Assembly: GCA_947471745.1 (NCBI GenBank)
Contig: CANJKZ010000117.1
Span: 62,001-126,000, forward strand
Source of the DNA: Closterium sp. Naga37s-1
Lineage: Eukaryota; Streptophyta; Zygnematophyceae; Desmidiales; Closteriaceae
Direction: 5' to 3'
DNA: 64,000 nt
This document shows, piece by piece, positions 44,901-51,920 of this stretch; the stretch's first letter is position 1, and every line of letters starts with the position of its first letter. The notes under the pieces are model-generated. The model searched no databases and was not told the origin of the DNA. It saw nothing but the letters and a program-made list of their open reading frames with translations. The translations under genes and the position numbers were made by a program.

Positions 44901-44913
44901 CGAGAGGGAGTGA
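32975..44913 (+). CDS. Plastid-type DUF21 / CBS / CorC-HlyC membrane protein (CNNM family)
   Basis: Fourteen exons join in phase: 32975-33820, 34388-34485, 34828-34921, 35261-35338, 36221-36324, 37128-37209, 38541-38759, 39385-39448, 39787-39878, 40312-40377, 41103-41219, 42853-43077, 43260-44426, 44734-44913; 1143 aa. Residues 1-210 look like a transit peptide and Ser-rich leader, with a hydrophobic stretch near 200-225. DUF21 spans about 243-405 (FFSMAETSITTLWP; FTEIAPKSIAVHNA). Then comes the EPFVTEEELKLMLRGAE link, CBS1 (435-507, REVMTPLVDVVAV), CBS2 (about 508-581, VRKVHMAIVLNEYGGT-like and EEIVGEIFDENDS) and the CorC/HlyC domain (582 to about 710, TVSGFVCEAFGYIPRTGD; LSGNARKVVAVRFE). 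An acidic Glu/Gly-rich extension of about 400 residues follows, not expected in plant relatives. The closest known families are the chloroplast CBSDUFCH/MGR8-MGR9 proteins, linked to magnesium export; transport here is inferred. The ATG is the first in frame; the start is uncertain. Confidence 0.85.
33886..33956 (+). repeat. Donor-side copy of exon 1 end (DUF21 gene)
   Basis: Repeats the last 70 bp of exon 1 (FFSMAETSITTLWPWK) with its GTGGGA donor, about 136 bp downstream of the real one. Confidence 0.85.
34144..34313 (+). repeat. Two acceptor-side decoys of exon 2 (DUF21 gene)
   Basis: Copies start after AG at 34144 (contains an in-frame TAG) and 34260. Both repeat the start of exon 2 (VRELAEQEKEGSV) after a CCCCTGGTCAG acceptor. 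The complete exon is at 34388. Confidence 0.85.
35684..36152 (+). repeat. Four acceptor-side decoys of exon 5 (DUF21 gene)
   Basis: Copies begin after CACCAG at 35684, 35810, 35964 and 36094. Each repeats LRPVAWLSVVLYPVGRLCTYA and then breaks off into intron-like sequence. The complete exon starts at 36221. Units are 120-154 bp apart. Confidence 0.9.
36662..37044 (+). repeat. Three acceptor-side decoys of exon 6 (DUF21 gene)
   Basis: Copies begin after TGCCAG at 36662, 36834 and 36991 and encode EPFVTEEELKLMLR, then diverge where the real exon continues GAEMSGAIEEEEQ. After the first copy lies a palindrome TGAGACGTCTCA (36718-36729); the others have degenerate forms of it at the same place. 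Confidence 0.9.
37335..38032 (+). repeat. Minisatellite filling the intron-6 acceptor tract
   Basis: About 700 bp of 14-16-bp units, first CCCACCTCCCATTCC, later CCCCACCTCCAGTTC. It ends directly at the CAG acceptor of the first exon-7 copy. Many late units contain CAG, so the array is a long pyrimidine tract studded with possible acceptors. Confidence 0.95.
38034..38490 (+). repeat. Three acceptor-side decoys of exon 7 (DUF21 gene)
   Basis: Copies of the CBS1 exon begin at 38034 (lacks DMIENVLEIK), 38174 and 38351, the last two after CAG. They encode DTYVREVMTP and VDVVAVGSS, then break off. The complete exon is 38541-38759. Confidence 0.9.
38802..38903 (+). repeat. Donor-side copy of exon 7 (DUF21 gene)
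   Basis: Repeats the second half of exon 7 (VRHQYSRVPVYERRVDNIVG to YVEQ) with its GTGGG donor. It lacks the first half. Confidence 0.9.
40064..40210 (+). repeat. 38-bp palindrome-bearing tandem repeat, four copies, intron 9
   Basis: Each unit holds TTTTGAGTCGACTCAAAAG followed by CAGACTCATTGCACGCGG. Palindrome centres lie at 40077, 40115, 40153 and 40191, exactly 38 bp apart. Confidence 0.95.
40378..40535 (+). repeat. 28-bp minisatellite at the intron-10 donor
   Basis: About five copies of a 28-bp unit starting GTATCGTGGGGGCGAAGAG. The first unit is the real donor (AAG|GTACCGTGGGGG), so the array was amplified from the 5' splice site. Confidence 0.9.
40604..40660 (+). repeat. Donor-side copy of exon 10 (DUF21 gene)
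   Basis: Repeats LEDAVEEIVGEIFxENDSK with a GTACCG donor; no acceptor directly before it. Intron sequence after the donor is copied too. Confidence 0.88.
40692..40721. repeat. 30-bp perfect palindrome, intron 10
   Basis: Half-site GTCGATTTTTGAGTC followed by its exact reverse complement. The largest member of the GAGTCGACTC family besides 61041-61072. Confidence 0.95.
40986..42337 (+). repeat. Eight-copy array of exon 11 (DUF21 gene)
   Basis: One acceptor-side copy (40986-41063), the complete exon (41103-41219), then six donor-side copies ending at 41407, 41576, 41782, 41947, 42142 and 42337. All donor-side copies repeat VDANTTVDDLADILQVVLPP and a GTGAGT donor but lack EEIRRKTGYI. Spacers repeat GTGAGTC-containing sequence (e.g. 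GTGAGTCGTGCTGCTGCC), adding many donor-like sites. Confidence 0.92.
42437..42815 (+). repeat. Three acceptor-side decoys of exon 12 (DUF21 gene)
   Basis: Copies at about 42437 (one extra base shifts its frame), 42560 and 42726 repeat SFYETVSGFVCEAFGYIPRTGDTKII; the latter two follow CCAG. The complete exon starts at 42853. Confidence 0.9.
44473..44592 (+). repeat. 14-bp minisatellite in intron 13
   Basis: About nine near-perfect copies of GAGTTGGTATGGGC starting about 45 bp after the intron-13 donor. Confidence 0.95.
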
Positions 44914-45465
44914 GGGAGAGAGGGAGTGAGAGGAAGTGGGGGAGGAGTGAGGCGCAGGCAGAGCTGAGGAGGCAAGCGCTGAGCATAGGGGAAGGAGGGG
45001 AGGGGATGTGGCCACACTGCTTTCTCTGCACTCTGAACCGCTCAGGCTGAGACTCAGCCGACCAGATGCTCTGTCAGAGAGCGAGAGGGAGTAGGGAGAG
45101 AGGGAGAGGGGGAAAGAGTATGGCAGCAACTGCAGCATCAACGAAAGTATTTCCGGGACACTGAACCGCTCGTCACGTCACCATCTTCACATTTGTTACC
45201 CTCTACGACGGAGATTGGAGCATATTTCAACATAGAATGGTATGGTCAATTTGTTTTGCGTGCAGGGCTGAAAGTGGTGATAGTTATTGGAATGGCATGC
45301 GGCACTAAAGAATGGCAAATTATCTTGTTGATGTACTTGAGTGGCCACATCGCCAGTCACCCGTTGAGGTACTTGGGTTAGCAAACTTTTCCGAACATTG
45401 CTGATGTAGTTATGCGTGAAGTTCATTCGACCATATTCCGTAGCCTTAGCGCGTAAATACGCGCG
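44914..45465 (+). other. 3' flank of the DUF21/CBS gene
   Basis: Bases 44935-45095 repeat the end of exon 14 (EAQAELRRQAL to SESERE) in diverged form: another junction-proximal tandem duplication, here past the stop codon. The rest to 45465 has no gene that I can see. GCGCG at 45461-45465 is the left target duplication of the Gypsy element. Confidence 0.7.
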
Positions 45466-46267
45466 TGTTATGAGTTGTATGAAAGAAGAGTGCGCAGTAT
45501 TCAATAACGCGGAAGTGATTACCGTATGGCCCCGGATATAGGCGCCGGCCTATTACAGGCGCCGGCGCTTCTATCTGGAGCATGGCGCTTATGGCCGATC
45601 CTCGATTATAGGCGCCCCCCCTGGAAAACCATTACTTATTATAAGCGCCCCCCCTTTTTTGATTTAAATTTCAGTTTAAATTGGTAGCGAATTTCAGTTT
45701 TGCAGCGAGTCAAATTTCATTTTCGCTTCGTTTGACTCGCGAAGACCTGACTGGCTGCGCGTCCAGTCAGGATGTGCTGGCATGCCTGCAAAGTGACGCG
45801 AATTTGCTTGTGTACAGGAAGCAGAATCGCTTGCGCGCGATTCTGCAATGTGACGCTATATTATTTCGACTCGTTTGAATGGCAGCAATGAAATGTACAT
45901 TTTGGTACCTTTAAATAATAAATTTGTATTTGTCATTGTATAAGCGCCGGCGCTTATGGCCGTTACTCAATTACAAGCGCCACCCCTAAAAAATTTAAAG
46001 TTATTATAAGCACATATGCGCTTATATCCAGGGCCATACGGTACAACTACTGAGCAAACAACGAGGCCTAGGCATAATATAGCAAGGCTAGCTAGGCCGA
46101 GGTCGCGGAGTCGCGCGAAGGTCGGGTGTAGGTTTGGGGTTGGGAAACCCGAAGGCGACGCGGAGGACGTTCGGAAGGCGAGGTCATCGGACCGAGCCTG
46201 AACTCCGAAAAGTTGGACTTGTACGCGTACGGAGTGCCTCAGTAAGGAATTAGGAAAATTCCTTACA
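45466..46267 (-). repeat. Gypsy 3' LTR, split by MITE
   Basis: LTR parts 45466-45521 and 46042-46267. Removing 45522-46041 and one TA restores alignment with the other LTR. Confidence 0.93.
45522..46041. mobile_element. 520-bp MITE inside the Gypsy LTR
   Basis: Terminal inverted repeats of about 24 bp beginning CCGTATGGCCC at both ends (left continues CGGATATAGGCGC, right TGGATATAAGCGC). The target duplication is TA (45520-45521 and 46042-46043), confirmed by the empty site in the other LTR (GATTACAAC). The interior is AT-rich with repeated TATAAGCGC and GGCGCC motifs and no coding capacity. TA duplication suggests Tc1/mariner-type mobilisation; this is inferred. Confidence 0.92.
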
Positions 46268-48649
46268 CTACCCCCCCCTTTAAGAAAGGTGGTCAACATC
46301 GGGCACGCGTCGGCGGGAAAGATAATCCCGGAGTACCGAGTGGCCCTGTAGTGAGTCAGCCGGGACCCACGTGTCATCGTCGCTTGTGCGATCCACCCAT
46401 CGCAGGAGGAAATCAACGTGTCGTCCAGCTGGTGTCGCACGAAAGCGATGGTTCAAAATCTTCCAGGGCTGGAGTGTCGGGTCTGCGACGGGCCGGACAC
46501 TTGGCGTGATGTTAGGTCGAGCGACGTCGGATGGCTGCGGAGCCACGTAGTGTCGAAGCAGACTGACGTGGAAAGCATCGTGGATCTTGCAGTCGTCCAG
46601 TAGGAGAAGTTTCGCCGTGACCGGGGTCAGCATCCGAATAATGCGGAATGGTCCCACGTAGCGGGGACGCAATTTTGCTGGCTGGGGCAGTCGGAGATTC
46701 TTCGTGTCCAGGAGAACCATCTGCCCGTCACGGAAGGGTAAGTTCCGTCGATGTCGGTCGGCGTAGCGGCTGGCGGTAGTATTAGCCTTTCGTATGAATT
46801 CCGCTGCCTTATCGCGTGCTTGCTGAAGTTCCGAAACAAACTGCTGCGACCGTGGTACCCGATTTTCAGGAGTCGTGGACGAGGGTACCACCGGATCTAT
46901 CCCGTAATTAAGGTAGAACGGCGATTGATTGGTCGTTGCAGACGGGGCGTTGTTGTACGCAAATTCGAGCATGGGGAGCGTATCTTCCCACTTGGTGATG
47001 TCGGGGCAGTTCGTGCGAATCAACTGCTCCATCGTCTGGTTGGTCCTCTCGGTCTGCCCGTCGGTTTGCGGGTGGTATGACGACGAAAACTGCAGGCGGG
47101 TGCCGTACTGTGCCCAGGTCTCCTGCCAGAACTTCGCCGTAAATTTCGAATCCCGATCGCTGATGATCGCCGAAGGTAACCCGTGTAGGCGTACGACGGT
47201 CGAGATGAAAAGCTTCGCTGTTTCTTCGGCTGTGATCGTCGTGCGGCATGGTGCGAAATGCGCCATTTTCGTTAAGCGGTCGACGACGACCAGTACCGAG
47301 TCATTGCCACTTGCGCCAGCTGGCAGTCCGGTGACAAAATCCATTGTCACTTGTTGCCACGGTCGTTCGGGTGGCTCGAGGGGTTGCAGCAATCCAGCTG
47401 GGCGTTGACGTGATGATTTCATTGCCTGGCAGGTCGGGCAGGCGGACACGTAGTGCTGCACGTCCGACGCCATGTCGGGCCAATAATAATTCCGTTGCAG
47501 CAACTTCAACGTTTTGTCGACGCCGAAATGCCCGGAGAGGTTGGAGTCGTGTACCTCCTGCGTCAGCAATTCTCGTAAGGGTCGGTAGGAAGGTACCCAA
47601 ACTCGGTTTGTACCGACTTTTAGGTAATAGCTCCCATGTGCTGTGGTGACCCGTTGGTGTTGGTTGGTCCTGAAAAACCTGTCAGTCCTGTAGCCGTGCT
47701 TGAACAATCCTGCCAATAACGGGTTGGAGTGGGCGATTAGGACTGCTGCGGTTTGCATTGATGGGCGGGTCAGGGCGTCGGCGATGTTGTTGGCGCCCTT
47801 TTTGTACGTGATGGTGTAGCTGAAGTTGGACTCGAGGTAGTCGAGCCATCGAATTTGTCGCGGGTTGAGCTGTGGTAGGCTGCGCATGTACTGTAATGAC
47901 TTGTGGTCGGTTCGGATGGTGACGTCCGCTCCCGTGAGGTAACAGCGCCAGGTACGAAATGCATGCACGATGGCGAGCATTTCTTTGTCGTGAACCTGAT
48001 AGTTGCGCTCGGGCGGCTGCATTTTTCTTGACTCGTACGCGATGGGTTGCAGCCCGTTGCCGAAATCCTGTAGTAGTACAGCGCCGACGGCGAAATCGCT
48101 GGCGTCCGTCACGACTTCGAACGGTCGAGATGGATCTGCCAGGCGAAGCACCGGGGGTGAACTCAAAATTTTCTTTAACTCGTCGAAGGCCAGCTGTTCT
48201 CCCCCCCCCCACAAAAATTGCACGCCCTATGCAGAAGATCGGTTAACGGCCTGGTCACCCCCGCCATATTCGGTACAAAACGGCGGACGTAGTTAACGAA
48301 GCCGAGGAAACTCTGCAACTCCGTGATATTCGTGGGCGGCTTCCACTCCGAAATTGCTTTGACTTTGCGAGGGTCAATTTTAATGCCCTCCCCTGAAACC
48401 ACGTGCCACAGAAACTCCAGCTCCGACTGTAGGAACTCGCACTTAGAGCCCTTGGTAATCAGCCGGTTCTGCTGCAAGCGCCGGAACACCTCCTCTAAGT
48501 CCTGTAAATGCTGCTCCCGAGTCTTGCTGTACACCAGGATGTCGTCCAGGTAAACAATAACCTTCTTGTCCAGCATGTCCCGAAACACCCCATTCATGGT
48601 GAGCTGGAAGGTCGAGGGTGCATTCGTCAACCCGAACGGCATCACAGTG

Positions 48650-48996
48650 TGTCAGAGGTCCACTGGTGATCCCCGATTGATCCTAGGGAAGGGTTACAGG
48701 CATGTTGGCCTGGGGGGTTATGGGCGCACTGACCCGCTACTTAACAAAGCCCTTTTATCCCAGTGGTCTAGTGGTTGGGATTCTGACATGGTATCAGAGC
48801 GAAGGTCTCGGGTTCGAATCCCAGTGTGTGCACTTCGGGCATCCCAGTGCGGGGGGGTGTCAGAGGTCCACTGGTGATCCCCGATTGATCCTAGGGAAGG
48901 GTTACAGGCATGTTGGCCTGGGGGGTTATGGGCGCACTGACCCGCTACTTAACAAAGCCCTTTTATCCCAGTGGTCTAGTGGTTGGGATTCTGACA
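48650..48996 (+). mobile_element. 347-bp TRIM-like mini LTR retrotransposon inside Gypsy RT
   Basis: Two 139-bp direct repeats (48650-48788, 48858-48996), identical as far as I can read, beginning TGTCAGAGG and ending TTCTGACA. Target duplication CAGTG (48645-48649, 48997-49001). Only 69 bp lie between: primer site TGGTATCAGAGC (48789-48800) at one end and a G-run (GCGGGGGGG) before the second repeat. No coding capacity; it must have been mobilised in trans. Identical repeats and an insertion inside an already dead element indicate recent movement. Confidence 0.93.
48757..48830 (+). promoter_or_regulatory. tRNA-like pol III A and B boxes across the TRIM LTR/primer-site boundary
   Basis: TGGTCTAGTGGTT at 48764-48776 matches the A box of Glu-type tRNAs and lies in the end of the repeat. 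GGTTCGAATCC at 48811-48821 is a perfect B box inside the 69-bp interior. They start 47 bp apart, as in a tRNA. The five-base stem of the T arm is only partly paired, so this is not a functional tRNA. The promoter role is inferred. Confidence 0.55.
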
Positions 48997-50118
48997 CAGT
49001 GTACTCGTAACTGCCATAGCGGGTGCGAAATGCAGTCTTCGGGCAGTCGTCGGCGAACACGCGAATTTGGTGGTAGCCACCTCGCAAATCGATTTTCGAG
49101 AAGAAGCGAGCCCCGCGAAGCTGGTCCAGCAGGTCGTCCGCTCGTGGGATCGGGTAACGCGACTTGATTGTGACCCGATTCAACGCTCGATAGTCGATGC
49201 ACATGCGCAGGCCTTTGTCCTTCTTCGGTGTGAACAGTATCGGGGCGGCGTAAGGTGACGTGCTCGGCCGGATAAAACCCTTCGAAAGCAGATAATCCAG
49301 CTGTTTCCGCAACTCGTCGAGCTCCGGTTGGCTGAGCCGCCACTGTGACCGAACAGTTGGTTTTGCGCCTGGCTCCAGCTCGATCCTGTGATCTTCTGGT
49401 CGCTGAGGTGGCAGCCCGTCAGGCAGGTCATCCGCGAAAATTTCGGGATACCTCCGAATTATGCTTGCCACGTCGTCTGGTACAGCAGCGCAGAGCGTGT
49501 CAATGTCGGCGATTTTCTCGGACGCGACCACATCGTACAGCTGTACGGCGTAGCCTTGCGCTCCCCGTTTGATCGCCCTTTTCATCGTGATGGCGTTGAC
49601 ACGTGTTGTCATCGGCTCCGGCTCCGCCCATTTCGGAAGTGTCACGCGCCCCTTATTGCACAGCACCGTGATCGCCCCCGTCGTCCAGTCGATCGTCGGA
49701 TTAAATCGCTGCAACCAATCTCGTCCCAGTAGCACATCGCAACCGTCCAGTGTTGTCGCCAGCATTCGCATTGAAAACCCGAAATCGTCGCCACACTTCA
49801 TCCGAATTTGTCGGACCTCGTCCTTTATCGCCAGCGGTGTCCCGTCCACCAGTCGCGCATCAATCTCGGGCAGACACCTGTCCAGCTTGACCCCAATTTT
49901 TTTGGCCGTTGCCAGGTTGACGAGACTGTGGCTCGCCCCACCGTCAACGAAAAGTTTTATTTTTTGTCCGTTAACCCTCCCCACGACCAGCACAGGGTGA
50001 TCCACGTGTTCATCCACCTTATTCGTCCGGTTGCGGTCGATAGCCCGTATCGGTACCACTACTCGGTGTGGATGTTGATTGCCGGGCGACGGGGTCTCGT
50101 CAATAGGTGGCCCGGCTG

Positions 50119-51309
50119 CTACTGACTCGTCTCTTTTCCCGACCCCTCTCCGTCGCTCCTGTTTCCCTGTTTCAGCTTCGGGCAGTCCTTCCTCCAGTGG
50201 CCCGGTTGGTTGCAGTTGAAGCACGTGTTAGGTCCACGTCTCGGTGCATCCACCCCGTTGATTGTGGGCTGGCGCGGCGGTCCACGAAATTGAGTGCCCT
50301 CCCGGGAACTCATTCTCGCCCATTGCATCAGCGCATCCGTTGATTCAGCCACCTGGACGGCATCGAGGAAATCGCGTGGTCTTGCCCGTCGCACCTCGTA
50401 CTGTACTTCGTACTTGAGGCCTGCGACGTATCGGTCGAGTCGCTCCGCATCACTCATGTCGTCCACCTGGTCAGCCAAATTGCAGAATGTTGCCGTGTAA
50501 TCTTGGACCGACGCCACCTGCTTCCAGGTGCGCAGCTTCATGCGAGCAGAATCCGAGGCGGATACATGCTCGAATCTGTTTAGCAGCGCGGCGCCCCACT
50601 CCGTCCATGTGCGTATCGTGGCCACTCCGAAGATTGAAGTTGCCTGTTGCGTGACAGTTGTCCAGGTTCCGTCGTTCGCACGTGTCATTCCTGCCGGAGT
50701 CCCCTCTGTCTGAAGAGTCCGCTTCCACCACTCTAATGCCGGTCCTCGTAACAGTGACACTGCAAAATTAATGCGAGTAGCATCGTCAGCAATTTGCGCA
50801 GCATTGAAAAACACCTCCACACCGAACAACCATGCCGACACAGTGACGGTTTTGTCGCTGGGGTTGAACGGGGGCGGGTTTGTCGGCTTTATTTTAACAG
50901 TTGTTGAGACTGTTGCTGCTGCATGCATCGGGGGCGCCACCGAGGCCATCACCGGGTTCGTCGCTGGCGCCTGTCGTGGCGTTGTCTGCGACTGTTGCCC
51001 CGATGCCACTTGTGCTTGTTGCTGTGGCTGTGGCCGTTGTTCTTGCGTCCCTCGTGCTTGTTGCTGGCGTGCCGCCCACTCTTCTGCAGCGTCCAGTGAG
51101 CCCTGTAGCTCACTAAGGACGTCGTCGTTGGGTGTGGAGCTGCTACTTGCTTCATCCACGGCGGGCGACTCCTGACGCGCTTCACCCCGCGTCTGGCGTA
51201 GCTCGGCGTTTTCCACCTTCAGGAGCTCCATCTCTGCAGACATGGTCTGCAAGTTGGCTTGCATCGCCCGAAACTGTTGCATGAACTCGTTGAACTCCGC
51301 CTGTTCCAT
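50119..51309 (-). CDS. Gypsy gag
   Basis: About 396 aa from the ATG at 51309 (MEQAEFNEF); the longer open frame upstream is LTR/leader and has no reason to be translated. A Gln/Ala-rich segment is followed by the retrotransposon gag core ([15 protein letters not shown], about residue 220) and a zinc knuckle [14 protein letters not shown] near the C-terminus. It overlaps pol by about 100 bp in a different frame. Confidence 0.88.
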   Translation of the reverse strand: MEQAEFNEFMQQFRAMQANLQTMSAEMELLKVENAELRQTRGEARQESPAVDEASSSSTPNDDVLSELQGSLDAAEEWAARQQQARGTQEQRPQPQQQAQVASGQQSQTTPRQAPATNPVMASVAPPMHAAATVSTTVKIKPTNPPPFNPSDKTVTVSAWLFGVEVFFNAAQIADDATRINFAVSLLRGPALEWWKRTLQTEGTPAGMTRANDGTWTTVTQQATSIFGVATIRTWTEWGAALLNRFEHVSASDSARMKLRTWKQVASVQDYTATFCNLADQVDDMSDAERLDRYVAGLKYEVQYEVRRARPRDFLDAVQVAESTDALMQWARMSSREGTQFRGPPRQPTINGVDAPRRGPNTCFNCNQPGHWRKDCPKLKQGNRSDGEGSGKETSQ

Positions 51310-51513
51310 GCTTCGCAGGCTTCTCCTAACGGGCAGCGGGTTAACAACGATTTTTATGGTTTTGATGAAGGCGCAAACGCTATTAGTCGGAGCGAGATAA
51401 TCGTATCTATCTCTCAGCCGACCGCTTTGCAGCCCACCAAACCTATCGCACCCCTGCACTAAAACTACCTCGGAAAGTGGAGGGTAACCTAGGAAAGTAG
51501 CTCTGATACCAAG

Positions 51514-51793
51514 TGTTATGAGTTGTATGAAAGAAGAGTGCGCACTATTCAATAACGCGGAAGTGATTACAACTACTGAGCAAACAACGAGGCCTAGGCA
51601 TAATATAGCAAGGCTAGCTAGGCCGAGGTCGCGGAGTCGCGCGAAGGTCGGGTGTAGGTTTGGGGTTGGGAAACCCGAAGGCGACGCGGAGGACGTTCGG
51701 AAGGCGAGGTCATCGGACCGAGCCTGAACTCCGAAAAGTTGGACTTGTACGCGTACGGAGTGCCTCAGTAAGGAATTAGGAAAATTCCTTACA
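51514..51793 (-). repeat. Gypsy 5' LTR
   Basis: 280 bp, uninterrupted. Gives the empty-site reference for the MITE in the other LTR. Confidence 0.94.
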
Positions 51794-51920
51794 GCGCGGA
51801 AGTCTCAAATGTCGCACTCGGGTAACTCGAATGTAGCTTTCAACACGGAAACTGATCTGTCTACTTTCAGTCTCTAATTTAGTCTGGTTAACTCCTTCCT
51901 TCCGCGCCGCGTCTACCCCC

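Larger units (their letters stand above)
46280..50224 (-). pseudogene. Gypsy pol remnant (protease, RT, RNase H, integrase, chromodomain)
   Basis: Three frame segments. 50224-48997: protease ([12 protein letters not shown]) and the first half of reverse transcriptase up to GSYEYTV. The frame is cut by the TRIM at 48650-48996. 48644-48200: MPFGLTNAPSTFQ, catalytic VIVYLDDILVYSK. 48223-46280: RNase H (VVTDASDFAVGAVL), integrase zinc region (HDSNLSGHFG ... CPTCQAMK), integrase core (VTMDFVTG, SDRDSKF, DGQTERTNQ) and a C-terminal chromodomain (WKILNHRFR ... LLRWVDRTSDDDTWVP). The last two segments differ in frame at a run of about 12 C near 48200, probably a one-base slip. Removing the TRIM and one target copy restores GSYEYTV-MPFGL. 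Chromodomains direct integration to particular chromatin. Confidence 0.92.
45466..51793 (-). mobile_element. Chromodomain Gypsy LTR retrotransposon (degenerate, with nested elements)
   Basis: LTRs of 280 bp: 51514-51793 intact; 45466-46267 is the same 280 bp split by a 520-bp MITE plus its TA duplication. Ends are TGTTATG and CTTACA. The target duplication is GCGCG (45461-45465, 51794-51798). On the minus strand the primer site is an exact TGGTATCAGAGC (complement of 51501-51512), and a polypurine tract AAAGGGGGGGG lies at 46268-46283. Order protease, reverse transcriptase, RNase H, integrase, chromodomain marks it as a chromovirus. A TRIM insertion and a frameshift at a C-run break pol. Confidence 0.95.

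Noticed and set aside
48750..48830. A genuine tRNA-Glu gene
   Set aside because: A and B boxes fit, but the anticodon arm region is the primer site and the acceptor and T stems do not pair properly.
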